From the NCBI GenBank assembly GCA_946222495.1, contig CAMICF010000055.1:1-14798 (forward strand): a DNA stretch of 14,798 bases. The letters run 5' to 3'. This document shows positions 1 to 7,657 of the stretch, piece by piece (positions within the stretch are counted from its first letter, which is position 1; each line of letters begins with the position of its first letter). Under the pieces are notes generated by a model. That model was not told where the DNA came from. It saw nothing but the letters and a program-made list of their open reading frames with translations, and ran no database searches. The position numbers were made by a program, and so were the translations under genes. This DNA is from an uncultured Janibacter sp. Its GTDB lineage: Bacteria; Actinomycetota; Actinomycetes; Actinomycetales; Dermatophilaceae.

Positions 1-767
1 TCGTCGAGCTCCTGCCCGCCGGCCATCTCACCGGTGAGCTGGTCGAGCGTCAGCTCGTCGCGGTGCGCGTCGAGCGTGAGCCGGCCGAGCTTGAGGATGG
101 CGAAGTGGTTGCCGACGAGGTAGGCGTGGTGAGGGTTGTGGGTGATGAAGACGACCCCGAGCCCGGCGTCGCGCGCCTTGGCGATGTACCTGAGCACCAC
201 CCCGGACTGCTTGACGCCCAGCGCGGCCGTCGGCTCGTCGAGGATGATCACCTTGGCGCCGAAGTAGATGGCCCGGGCGATGGCGATGCACTGCTTCTGC
301 CCGCCGGAGAGGCCGCCGACCGGTCGGTCGAGGTCGCCGATGTGGATCCCCATCTTCTGCAGCTCCTCGTCGGCGACGGCACGCATCCGTCGCGCGTCGA
401 GGAAGGGCCCCTTGCGCACCTCGTTGCCCATGAAGAAGTTGCGCCACACCGACATGAGCGGGGCGAGCGCGAGGTCTTGGTAGACCGTGGCGATGCCGAG
501 CCCCTGCGCCGCGCGCGGCGAGGAGAGGTGGCGCTTCACGCCGTTGACCTCGAAGGTCCCGGAGGTGTGCTCGTGCAGTCCGGCCATGATCTTGATGAGG
601 GTCGACTTGCCGGCACCGTTGTCACCGAGGACGCAGGTGACCTCGCCGGGATAGACCTCGAGGTTGACGCCGCGCAGGGCGTCGACGCTGCCGTAGGACT
701 TGCCGACGTCCTTCATGACGACGAGTGGGGTGACGTCCGCGGGACGTCGAGGGGTCACGGTGCTCAT
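1..767 (-). CDS. Sugar (probable myo-inositol) ABC transporter ATP-binding protein, 3' end cut by window
   Basis: This is the ATPase subunit that powers sugar import at the inner face of the membrane. 255 residues are visible, starting at the ATG whose complement is 765-767; the gene runs off the left edge. The Walker A motif GDNGAGKST is at about residues 48-56, the signature LSGGQ at 153-157, Walker B VIILDE followed by PTAALG at 173-184, and the switch histidine in FITHN at 210. The sequence near the edge (LTLDQLTGEMAGG) is typical of the C-terminus of FrcA-type single-domain CUT2 ATPases of about 260-280 residues, so only a few residues are probably missing. RbsA/MglA-type ATPases are instead duplicated, at about 500 residues. 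The start overlaps the permease stop by four bases (764-767), which indicates translational coupling. The inositol substrate is inferred from the operon context only. Confidence 0.93.
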   Translation of the reverse strand, partial: MSTVTPRRPADVTPLVVMKDVGKSYGSVDALRGVNLEVYPGEVTCVLGDNGAGKSTLIKIMAGLHEHTSGTFEVNGVKRHLSSPRAAQGLGIATVYQDLALAPLMSVWRNFFMGNEVRKGPFLDARRMRAVADEELQKMGIHIGDLDRPVGGLSGGQKQCIAIARAIYFGAKVIILDEPTAALGVKQSGVVLRYIAKARDAGLGVVFITHNPHHAYLVGNHFAILKLGRLTLDAHRDELTLDQLTGEMAGGQELD

Positions 768-1807
768 CGCGCATCCGCCTTCTTCTTCACGTAGAGGTTC
801 ACGAGCGTCGCGAGCAGGAGCATCACGCCGAGGAAGGTGAAGAACCAGTCGACGTTCCAGCCCGCGTAGTTGATGCCCATGCGGGTCATGCCGAAGATCA
901 GCGCGCCGAGGGCCGCGCCGACGACCGACCCGTAGCCACCGGTGAGCAGGCAGCCACCGACGACCGCGGCGATGATGTAGATGAACTCCTGGCCGACACC
1001 CTCGCCGGACTGCATGACCTGGTACGAGAAGAGCAGGTGCATGCCGAGCATCCAGGCGCAGAATCCGACCGTCATGAAGAGGCCGATCTTCACCGCCTTG
1101 ACGGGGACACCGACGGCGCGGGCCGCGGCCGCGTCCCCGCCGACGGCGAAGATCCAGTTGCCGACCCGGGTGCGCTGCAGCACGAGTGCCGCGATGACGA
1201 CCATGACGAGCCAGTAGACGACGAGCGCCTTGATGTTCACGGGGCCGATGCCCACGCTCCAGGCGAAGACCGACTGCGCCGAGTTAAAGCCCTCCATGTC
1301 GGAGATCGTCGGCGTCGAGACGGTCCCGCCGACGAGGCGGGTCACGGCGAGGTTGGCGCCCTGCAGGACGAAGAAGGTCCCGAGCGTCACGAGGAAGCTC
1401 GGCAGCCCGGTCCGCATGAGCAGCCAGCCGTTGAAGGCACCGACGGCCAGCGAGAAGACGAGCGCCGCGAGGACGCCCACCCAGACGTTGAGGCCGAAGT
1501 TCCACGCGGTGAGCGCGGCACAGATCCCCGACGCGGTCGCGGCGACGCCGGTGGAGAGGTCGAACTCGCCGCCGACCATGAGGAGGGAGACCCCGACGGC
1601 CATGACCCCGATCGCGGAGGCCTCGTAGAGGATCGTCCCGGTGTTGCCGAGGCTGCGGAAGGACGGGGCCACGGCGACGAAGAGCGCCGCGACGGCGAGC
1701 GCGCCGATGAGCGCGCCGACCTCGGGCCGCTGGAAGAGGATCCCCATCCTCCCCTTTGTCGCGACGCGGTCGTCCGCCTCTGCGGCGGGTGCTGCGGTGG
1801 TGGTCAT
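764..1807 (-). CDS. Sugar (probable myo-inositol) ABC transporter permease
   Basis: This 347-residue integral membrane protein is the BPD_transp_2 type permease that forms the channel of a CUT2 sugar importer. After a short polar N-terminus (about 1-28) there are repeated hydrophobic segments, roughly at 30-48, 63-79, 108-128, 138-153, 194-210, 240-262, 274-306 and 322-340. Family hallmarks are GGEFDLSTG at about 79-87, the cytoplasmic loop AVGGDAAAARAVGVPV at about 221-236, which is equivalent to the GGN..AAR..G motif that contacts the ATPase, and a glycine-rich GGCLLTGGYGSVVG near 284. It starts seven bases after the binding-protein stop, with an AAGGA ribosome site about 12 bases upstream, and overlaps the ATPase gene by four bases. 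The family assignment is secure; the substrate is inferred from the upstream iol genes. Confidence 0.94.
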   Translation of the reverse strand: MTTTAAPAAEADDRVATKGRMGILFQRPEVGALIGALAVAALFVAVAPSFRSLGNTGTILYEASAIGVMAVGVSLLMVGGEFDLSTGVAATASGICAALTAWNFGLNVWVGVLAALVFSLAVGAFNGWLLMRTGLPSFLVTLGTFFVLQGANLAVTRLVGGTVSTPTISDMEGFNSAQSVFAWSVGIGPVNIKALVVYWLVMVVIAALVLQRTRVGNWIFAVGGDAAAARAVGVPVKAVKIGLFMTVGFCAWMLGMHLLFSYQVMQSGEGVGQEFIYIIAAVVGGCLLTGGYGSVVGAALGALIFGMTRMGINYAGWNVDWFFTFLGVMLLLATLVNLYVKKKADAR

Positions 1808-1814
1808 CGCTCGA

Positions 1815-2786
1815 TCAGTCCTTCAGGAGCAGGTCGACGTTCTTCTTGTCGACGAAGGCGGGTCCGGTGAAGCTCGGCTCGCCACCGCCGACGGAGGCGC
1901 CCTTGTTGACCCGCAGCCACAGCGAGTCCACGGCCTGGTAGCCCTGGACGTACGGCTGCTGGTCGACGGCCCAGATGATCTTGCCGTCCTTGATCTGCTG
2001 GAGCGCCTCGTCGTTGAGGTCGAAGGTCGCGACCTTCGCCTTGCTCCCGGCCTCGTTGACGCTCTTCTGCGCGACGAGGGCGAAGGGAGCCCCCAGTGTC
2101 AGCACGTGGGTGATCTCCTTGTCGTCCTGGAGCTTCGCGGTGATCGTCGACTGGACGTTGGCGGTGTCGGTGCCCTTGACGTAGATCTTCTCGGACTTGT
2201 CGAAGGTCTTGGCGACGCCCGCGCAGCGGCTCTCGAGACCGACGTGGCCCTGCTCCTGGATGACGCAGAGGGTCTTGCCCGCCTTCTCCTTCGTCAGCCG
2301 CTCGCCCGCGGCCTCTCCGGCGAGCTCGTCGTCCTGGCCGAAGAAGGACAGCGCGCCCATCCCCTTCCACTCGTCCATGCCCGCGTTGACGGCGACGACG
2401 GGCACGTCGGCGTCGACGGCCTTCGTGACGTTGCCCTTCATCGCCTCCGGCTTGGCGAGCGTGACCGCGATGCCGTCGACCTTCTTGTCGACGGCCTGCT
2501 GCACGAGGTTGGCCTGTTGGGCGCCCTCGGGGTTGGCGGTGTACTCGAGCTTGACGTTGTTCTTCTTCGCCGCGTCCTCGGCACCGGCACGGACCTGGTC
2601 CCAGAAGGTGTCACCGGGCTCGGCGTGGGTGATGAAGGAGACGGTCATCTCGGGGGTGTCGACGCCGCCGCCCGAGCCGCCGCCACCCTCCTCGTCCGGC
2701 TTGCCGCCCGTGGACGAGCAGGCGGCCAGGACGAGCGCCGCGACGGCTGTGGTCGCGACGGCACTGGCGCGAGTGAAACGTGACAT
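1815..2786 (-). CDS. Sugar (probable myo-inositol) ABC transporter substrate-binding lipoprotein
   Basis: This 323-residue extracytoplasmic binding protein is of the Peripla_BP_4 (ribose/inositol-binding) type. The N-terminus MSRFTRASAVATTAVAALV leads into the lipobox LAAC, so Cys23 would be lipidated and anchor the protein to the membrane. A Gly/Ser/acid-rich linker of about 20 residues follows. The mature domain then opens with TVSFITHAEPGDTFWDQVRAGAEDAA, the usual first strand and helix of the family, and contains VDGIAVTLAKPEAM and DVPVVAVNAG. I chose the ATG at 2784-2786 because it places the signal peptide correctly and has GAGAGG about nine bases upstream; the much longer open frame reaching 3662 is iolD read out of frame. 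It follows iolD after 71 bases and precedes the permease by seven. Inositol specificity is inferred from context. Confidence 0.94.
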   Translation of the reverse strand: MSRFTRASAVATTAVAALVLAACSSTGGKPDEEGGGGSGGGVDTPEMTVSFITHAEPGDTFWDQVRAGAEDAAKKNNVKLEYTANPEGAQQANLVQQAVDKKVDGIAVTLAKPEAMKGNVTKAVDADVPVVAVNAGMDEWKGMGALSFFGQDDELAGEAAGERLTKEKAGKTLCVIQEQGHVGLESRCAGVAKTFDKSEKIYVKGTDTANVQSTITAKLQDDKEITHVLTLGAPFALVAQKSVNEAGSKAKVATFDLNDEALQQIKDGKIIWAVDQQPYVQGYQAVDSLWLRVNKGASVGGGEPSFTGPAFVDKKNVDLLLKD

Positions 2787-2819
2787 GGATCTGCCTCTCT
2801 CTTCGGCAACCGCTGCATG

Positions 2820-2842
2820 CGGTGCCCGGAAACGGTGCCCGG
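2820..2842. repeat. Tandem 10-bp direct repeat in the iolD-binding protein gap
   Basis: CGGTGCCCGG occurs at 2820-2829 and again at 2833-2842, separated by three A residues. It lies in the 71-bp gap (2787-2857), the longest non-coding stretch inside the inositol operon. Next to it, CCCGG (2838-2842) and CCGGG (2851-2855) can pair into a short stem. There is no T-tract, so this is not a convincing intrinsic terminator. It could be an RNA-processing or attenuation element that sets expression of the importer, but that is inference. Confidence 0.5.
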
Positions 2843-2857
2843 GGTGGGCGCCGGGAT

Positions 2858-4819
2858 TCAGTTGTGAGTGTGGCCGTTCACGGTGTCGGCCGGTGTCAGG
2901 TGGCTGCGTTGGCGCTCCTTGTGTCGCGCGTAGTCCTCGTGCGCCTCCGCGGTGCTCGCCAGCTCGCTCACCTCGCTCACCGGGACGTCCCACCAGGACG
3001 CGGAGTCGGGGGCGTGGACGAGCGGGTCGGTCTCGACGTGGATGACGACGGGCCCCCCGTCGTCCGGGGCCGCCTTGGCCTCCCGGATCGCCTCCTCGAG
3101 ACCCGTCCGGTCGTGGACGGCGATGACGTGGCAGCCGAGCGACCGGGCGTTGGCCGCGAGGTCGACCGGCAGCCGGTCCCCGTCGAGCCGTCCGGTGCCG
3201 GCGTCGCGCTCCCGGTAGGAGGTGCCGAAGCGCTGGGAGCCGAGCGACTCCGACAGCGAGCCGATGGAGTGGAAGCCGTGGTTCTGCACGAGGACGACGA
3301 TGACCTTGGTCCGCTCCTGGACAGCGGTGACGAGCTCGGTCGGCATCATGAGGTAGCCACCGTCGCCGACCATCGCGAAGACGTCCCGCGTCGGGTCCGC
3401 CCACCGGATGCCGATGGACGCCGGCACCTCGTATCCCATGCAGGAGTAGCCGTACTCCACGTGGTAGGCCCGGCGCTCGCGCACCCGCCAGGTCTTGTGG
3501 AGGTCGCCGGGCATCGAGCCGGCGGCGCAGAGGACGACGTCGCGCGGGTCGCTCATCTCGTTGACGAGGCCGAGGACCTCGCCCTGGGTGAGGAGGCCGT
3601 CGGCGAGCGCGTCCGTGATCTCCGGCGAAGGGTGGTGCGCCGCCTCGACCTGCGCGTCCCACGCCGCCCAGAGGTCGGCCTGCTCGGCGCGATAGGCGTC
3701 GTCGACGGACCAGCCCTCGAGCTCGGCGGCGAGGGCGGTGAGCGCCTCCCGGGCGTCACCGACGACGGTGAGGCCGGAGTGCTTCGCCGCGTCGAAGGGG
3801 GCGATGTTGAGGTTGACGAAGCGCACCCCTTCCGCGGCGAAGCCGGTCCGGGAGGCGGTCGTGAAGTCCTGGTAGCGGGTCCCGACACCGATGACGACAT
3901 CGGCCTCTGCCGCAAGGGCGTTGGCCGCGGTGGTGCCGGTGGACCCGACCGCGCCCACGAGCTGGGGGTGGCCGTGGAGGAGGGACCCCTTGCCGGCCTG
4001 GGTCTCCCCGACGGGGATGCCGGTCGCGGCGCAGAGGGCGTCGAGTGCCTCCTCGGCACCGGAGTGGTGGACACCACCGCCCGCGACGATCATCGGGCGC
4101 CGCGCGCTGCGGACGAGCTCCGCCGCCCGGGCGATGCGCGAGGCCTCGGCCGGCGGCCGGGCGACGTGCCAGGTGCGCTCGGCGAAGAGCTCGACCGGCC
4201 AGTCGAAGGCCTCGGCCTGGACGTCCTGCGGGAGGGAGATCGTCACCGCCCCGGTCTCGACCGGGTCGGTGAGCACGCGCATGGCGGCGAGGAGGATGCT
4301 CGGCAGCTGTTCCGGGCGACGCACCTCGTCGTAGAAGCGGGAGAGCGGCCGGAAGGCGTCGTTGACGGTGAGGTCGCCGGCGTGCGGCTGCTCCAGCTCC
4401 TGGAGGACGGCGCCGGCGGCGCGGGTGGCGAAGGTCGAGCTCGGCAGGAGCAGGACCGGCAGCCGGTTGATCGTCGCGAGCGCCGCGCCGGTGAGCATGT
4501 TGGTGCTGCCGGGACCGACGGAGGCGGTGCACGCCCAGGTCTGGAGCCGGTCCCGCTGCCGGGCGTAGGCGACGGAGGTGTGCACCATCGCCTGCTCGTT
4601 GCGGGCGAGGACGTAGGGCAACGAGGCGCCGGTGAGCTCCTCCTGGAGGAGCGCCTGGCCGATCCCCGCGACGTTGCCGTGGCCGAAGATGCCGAAGCAC
4701 CCGGCGAGGAGCCGCTGCCGCTCTCCGTCCCGTTCGCTCCACTGCTGCCCGAGGAAGCGCACGACCGCCTGCCCCACGGTCAGCCGCACCGTCCCCTCCC
4801 CCAGCACGTCACCACTCAT
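2858..4819 (-). CDS. iolD: 3D-(3,5/4)-trihydroxycyclohexane-1,2-dione hydrolase IolD
   Basis: IolD is the cytoplasmic ThDP-dependent ring-opening enzyme of inositol catabolism. It hydrolyses the diketone made by IolE to 5-deoxy-glucuronate (EC 3.7.1.22). The 653 residues show the three-domain plan of the acetolactate-synthase superfamily. The PYR domain carries the activating glutamate in LARNEQAMVH (Glu75) and ASVGPGSTN (99-107). The central domain has MIVAGGGVHHSGA (243-255) and DVVIGVGTRYQDF. The PP domain has the ThDP/Mg motif VGDGGYLMM starting at 484 and ending in QN at 512-513. GYSCMGYEVPASIG (457-470) is typical of IolD. The start is the ATG at 4817-4819, with GGAGG about seven bases upstream, overlapping the iolB stop by four bases. 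The longer open frame to 5338 runs back through iolB and was rejected. Confidence 0.96.
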   Translation of the reverse strand: MSGDVLGEGTVRLTVGQAVVRFLGQQWSERDGERQRLLAGCFGIFGHGNVAGIGQALLQEELTGASLPYVLARNEQAMVHTSVAYARQRDRLQTWACTASVGPGSTNMLTGAALATINRLPVLLLPSSTFATRAAGAVLQELEQPHAGDLTVNDAFRPLSRFYDEVRRPEQLPSILLAAMRVLTDPVETGAVTISLPQDVQAEAFDWPVELFAERTWHVARPPAEASRIARAAELVRSARRPMIVAGGGVHHSGAEEALDALCAATGIPVGETQAGKGSLLHGHPQLVGAVGSTGTTAANALAAEADVVIGVGTRYQDFTTASRTGFAAEGVRFVNLNIAPFDAAKHSGLTVVGDAREALTALAAELEGWSVDDAYRAEQADLWAAWDAQVEAAHHPSPEITDALADGLLTQGEVLGLVNEMSDPRDVVLCAAGSMPGDLHKTWRVRERRAYHVEYGYSCMGYEVPASIGIRWADPTRDVFAMVGDGGYLMMPTELVTAVQERTKVIVVLVQNHGFHSIGSLSESLGSQRFGTSYRERDAGTGRLDGDRLPVDLAANARSLGCHVIAVHDRTGLEEAIREAKAAPDDGGPVVIHVETDPLVHAPDSASWWDVPVSEVSELASTAEAHEDYARHKERQRSHLTPADTVNGHTHN

Positions 4820-5784
4820 CGCGCACCTCCGATCGGCAGTCGCGGGTCGACGTCCTGGCCGTCCCAGCTCGCCCGGATCTCCCCATGCGCGGGGTCGTCG
4901 CAGATGAGCCAGGCCCGCTCGGGACCCGGACCGGCCATGACGTTGAGGTAGTAGAGGTCGGCGTCGGGAGCGGCCATGGCCGGCCCGTGCCACCCGTGGG
5001 GCACGAGCACGGTGTCGCCGGTGGCGACCTCGACGAGGACGTCGATGGCGCGCCCTTCGGCGCCGTAGACCTGCTGGTAGCCCACCGGTTGGCGGCCGTC
5101 CTCGCGGTCGGTGCCGCGGGTGAGCGGGGCGCGGCCGGCGGCGGCGTCGCCGACGGACTGCGTCTCGAAGTAGTAGATCTCCTCGAGCGCGCTCTCCTCG
5201 CCCGGCCGGTCGGTGTCGTGCTTGTGCGGTGGGTAGGAGCTCCAGCCGCCCGCGGGGGTGATGACCTCGCAGGCGAGGATCTGCTCGGCGCCCGGCAGCG
5301 TGCCCGGCATGGCAAAGCCCCTGACCTCGCGGCTGCACGTGCCCGCGCCCCGCAGCTCGACGGGCACGCGGTCTGCGGGGACGTGGACGACCTCGCGGTC
5401 ACCGTCGGTCCCGTCCTCGACCCGCGCGCCGCAGACGGCGATGCGTGCAGCGACGCCACCGCGGTTGGTCAGCGTCAGCTCGCGCCCGGCGGGCAGGTAG
5501 AGGGTGTCGCTCGGTCCGGCGAAGACGCTGGCCCGGCCGGCCAGGTCGTACCCGGTCCCGTCGACCTCGACGCGACACCCACCGACGAGCGGGACGACGA
5601 CGGCTTCCTCGCTGATGAGCGCGTGCCCGATCGAGGCGCCCGGCTCAAGCACCGCGACACGAAGGGAGGTGTGCTGCCAGCCGTCGACGGCATCGGTGAT
5701 CTCGACGGCCCAGCCCTCCCCCTTCGCGGTGAAGGGGTGGAACCAGCGGTCGTTGTCGACGCCGGTGCGGGGTTCGTGGTTCAT
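4816..5784 (-). CDS. iolB: 5-deoxy-glucuronate isomerase IolB
   Basis: IolB isomerises 5-deoxy-glucuronate, the product of IolD, to 5-dehydro-2-deoxygluconate (EC 5.3.1.30) in the cytoplasm. The 322-residue bicupin opens with RWFHPFTAKGEGWAVEITDAVDGWQHTSLRV, a family signature. The C-terminal cupin carries the metal site: His187 and His189 in YPPHKHD, the glutamate in LEEIYYFE (about 202), and the histidines of VPHGWHGP (263-266). It is slightly longer than the roughly 270-300 residues of many homologues, mainly through an insert around 208-235 (VGDAAAGRAPLTRGTDREDG). The ATG at 5782-5784 has GGAGG about six bases upstream and overlaps the stop of the aldolase-like gene by four bases. The gene in turn overlaps iolD by four, so production of IolB and IolD should be coupled. 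Confidence 0.95.
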   Translation of the reverse strand: MNHEPRTGVDNDRWFHPFTAKGEGWAVEITDAVDGWQHTSLRVAVLEPGASIGHALISEEAVVVPLVGGCRVEVDGTGYDLAGRASVFAGPSDTLYLPAGRELTLTNRGGVAARIAVCGARVEDGTDGDREVVHVPADRVPVELRGAGTCSREVRGFAMPGTLPGAEQILACEVITPAGGWSSYPPHKHDTDRPGEESALEEIYYFETQSVGDAAAGRAPLTRGTDREDGRQPVGYQQVYGAEGRAIDVLVEVATGDTVLVPHGWHGPAMAAPDADLYYLNVMAGPGPERAWLICDDPAHGEIRASWDGQDVDPRLPIGGAR

Positions 5785-6698
5785 CGGTCACCTCCGTGGA
5801 CGAGGCCGGACGCGATGTCGACGGCCGCGGCGACGTCGCCGTCGGGCGGGTAGAGCAGGGCGCGGCCGACGACGAGGCCGCGGACCTGGGGCAGCTCGAG
5901 GGAGGCCTCCCAGGAGGCGTAGGTCTCCTGGGGGTCGCCCTGGGGGTCGCCGCCGAGGAGCACGGTCGGCAGGGTCGTCGTGTCCATGACCCGCTCGAGG
6001 TCGTCGACGACGGGGAGCTTGAGCCAGGTGTGGGCGCTGCTCGCGCCGAGACCGGAGGCGACGGCGATCGAGCGCATCGTGCTCTCCGGGTCGAGGAGGT
6101 TGACCACCTTGTCCTCGCGGCGGGCAGACCAGAAGGGCTCGACCATGGCCAGGGTCGAGTGCTCGGCGAGGGCGGTGACGGCGGCGGCGCTCGCCTCGAG
6201 CGTGGCCACGGTGGCGGGGTCGTCGAGGGCGATCCGGGTGAGCATCTTGCCGCCGTCGAGCCCGCGCCGGACGATCTCGTCGGCAGAGTAGGCGGTGAAG
6301 CGGTCATCGAGCTCGAACGAGGAGCCTTGCAGCCCACCGCGGTTCATCGACCCGATGGCGATCTTGTCCTCGAGGGCACCCATGAGGAGCAGGTCGTCGA
6401 GGACGTCCGGCGTCCCGAGCACACCGTCCACGCCCGGCCGGGAGAGAGCGGTCACGAGCCGACCGAGCAGGTCGGAGCGTGACCCCATCGCCAGCGCATC
6501 GCCGCGCACGCCGAGGGCGCCCCGGGCGGGGTGGTCGGCGGCGACGAGGAGCATCCGACCGTCGTCGCCGAGGAGGGGTCGGCGGGTGCGCTGGGCCCAG
6601 CCGCGGGCGATGGCCCCGGGGTCGCCGGCGCGGATCCCGGTGAGCTGGGCGATGTCGACGGCGGACGCTGCCGGTCGGGTGCTGTTCGTGGTGCTCAC
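5781..6698 (-). CDS. Cgl0159-family (beta/alpha)8-barrel protein, candidate aldolase of inositol catabolism
   Basis: This 305-residue TIM-barrel protein resembles the Cgl0159 family found in actinobacterial inositol clusters and is distantly related to DeoC/DhnA-type class I aldolases. Visible features are LLVAADHPARGALG (50-63), at the strand-1 position of such aldolases, MNRGGLQGSSFELDDRFTAY (118-137), MVEPFW (185-190), HTWLKLPV with Lys227 as a possible Schiff-base residue, and a phosphate-loop-like LLGGDPQGDP (247-256). It probably cleaves 5-dehydro-2-deoxygluconate 6-phosphate to dihydroxyacetone phosphate and malonate semialdehyde, the IolJ step, because no other IolJ is present and its partner IolC is next door. 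That role is inferred. The start is GTG at 6696-6698, which overlaps the iolC stop as GTGA, with GGGAG about nine bases upstream. The upstream in-frame extension lies inside iolC and is rejected. Confidence 0.85.
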   Translation of the reverse strand: MSTTNSTRPAASAVDIAQLTGIRAGDPGAIARGWAQRTRRPLLGDDGRMLLVAADHPARGALGVRGDALAMGSRSDLLGRLVTALSRPGVDGVLGTPDVLDDLLLMGALEDKIAIGSMNRGGLQGSSFELDDRFTAYSADEIVRRGLDGGKMLTRIALDDPATVATLEASAAAVTALAEHSTLAMVEPFWSARREDKVVNLLDPESTMRSIAVASGLGASSAHTWLKLPVVDDLERVMDTTTLPTVLLGGDPQGDPQETYASWEASLELPQVRGLVVGRALLYPPDGDVAAAVDIASGLVHGGDR

Positions 6699-7657
6699 GC
6701 GGTGACTCCCTTCGAGGCCCAGGCCGAGAGGCCCGTCTCGACCTCGCCCGCGGTCGGCATCGCCGTGCTGCACTCGAGGCGTGCGGCGACGAGCGCCCCT
6801 GCGACGTTGGCGAACTCGAGGACCCGACGCAGCTCCCAGCCCTCGAGCAGCCCGTGGACGAGGGCGCCGCCGAAGGCATCCCCCGCGCCGAGGCCGTTGA
6901 CGACCTCCACGGCGAAGGGAGGGACCTCGACCCGCTCGTCGACGGTGGCGGCGAGGACGCCCTTCGGTCCCTGCTTGACGACGGCCAGCTCCAGGCCGCG
7001 CTCGAGCAGCGCGTCGGCCGCCCGGTGCGGCTCGGTCTCGCCGACGGCGACCTCGCACTCCTCGCGGTTGCCCACGGCGACCGTGACGTGCTCGAGCGCG
7101 CGCCCGACCTCGGTCGTGGCCTCGTCGGGGTCGGACCAGAACATCGGCCGGTAGTCGAGGTCGAGCACGGTGTGCTGGGCTCGGTCACGGGCGGCGAAGG
7201 CGGTGTGATGCGCCGTGCGGGAGGGCTCCTGGCAGAGCCCGGTCACCGTGGTCCAGAAGACCCGCGCCGAGCGGATCGCGTCGAGCGGTAGGTCGGCGTC
7301 GGTGAGCATGAGGTCGGGCGCGGTCGGGTACCGGTAGAAGTACAGCGGGAAGTCGTCCGGCGGGTGGACCTCGCAGAAGGTCACCGGGGTCGGTGGCCCC
7401 TCCCCCTCGATGGGGGTGATGAACTCGCCTGCGACACCGAGGCGCTCGGCCTCCGCCCGGACGTACCGGCCGAAGGCGTCGTCGCCGGTCTTGGTCACGA
7501 GGGCGGCATCGCGCCCGTACCGCGCGGCCGCGACGGCCACGTTGGTGGCGGACCCGCCGAGGAACTTCTCGAAGGTCCGCACCTCCTCCAGCGGTACCCC
7601 GTGGTCGAGGGGGTAGATGTCCACGCCGGTGCGGCCCATCGTCACGAGGTCGTACAT
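6695..7657 (-). CDS. iolC: 5-dehydro-2-deoxygluconokinase IolC (PfkB family)
   Basis: IolC phosphorylates 5-dehydro-2-deoxygluconate at O6 with ATP (EC 2.7.1.92), preparing it for aldol cleavage. The 320-residue ribokinase-fold protein begins YDLVTMGRTGVDIYPL, which is characteristic of IolC. It has PfkB signature 1 in FLGGSATNVAVAAARYG (32-48) and signature 2 in VNGLGAGDAFGGALVHG, with catalytic Asp260. The Asn-Gly in place of the usual Asp-Thr before GAGD is common in IolC. Two starts are possible: ATG at 7655-7657, which gives a one-base overlap with the upstream stop, or GTG one codon earlier at 7658-7660. Both are served by the GGAGGGGG site and differ by one residue. In many proteobacteria IolC is fused to a C-terminal DUF2090 barrel; here the kinase ends cleanly and a barrel protein follows as a separate gene. 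Confidence 0.95.
   Translation of the reverse strand: MYDLVTMGRTGVDIYPLDHGVPLEEVRTFEKFLGGSATNVAVAAARYGRDAALVTKTGDDAFGRYVRAEAERLGVAGEFITPIEGEGPPTPVTFCEVHPPDDFPLYFYRYPTAPDLMLTDADLPLDAIRSARVFWTTVTGLCQEPSRTAHHTAFAARDRAQHTVLDLDYRPMFWSDPDEATTEVGRALEHVTVAVGNREECEVAVGETEPHRAADALLERGLELAVVKQGPKGVLAATVDERVEVPPFAVEVVNGLGAGDAFGGALVHGLLEGWELRRVLEFANVAGALVAARLECSTAMPTAGEVETGLSAWASKGVTA

Noticed and set aside
63..794. 243-residue plus-strand open frame over the ATPase gene
   Set aside because: The minus strand carries all ABC motifs in order, and the plus frame has no domain features.
1037..2783. Long plus-strand open frames over the permease and binding-protein genes
   Set aside because: They are composition-driven shadows; the minus-strand products have transmembrane segments, a lipobox and family motifs.
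2837..2855. Intrinsic terminator between iolD and the binding-protein gene
   Set aside because: The stem is only four to five base pairs and no T-run follows; the downstream importer genes need transcription from upstream, or from a promoter I cannot see.
2780..4951. 723-residue plus-strand open frame antisense to iolD
   Set aside because: It is a mirror of iolD in high-GC DNA: the translation is Gly/Arg/Asp/Val-rich with no recognisable motif, whereas the minus strand encodes a complete ThDP enzyme.
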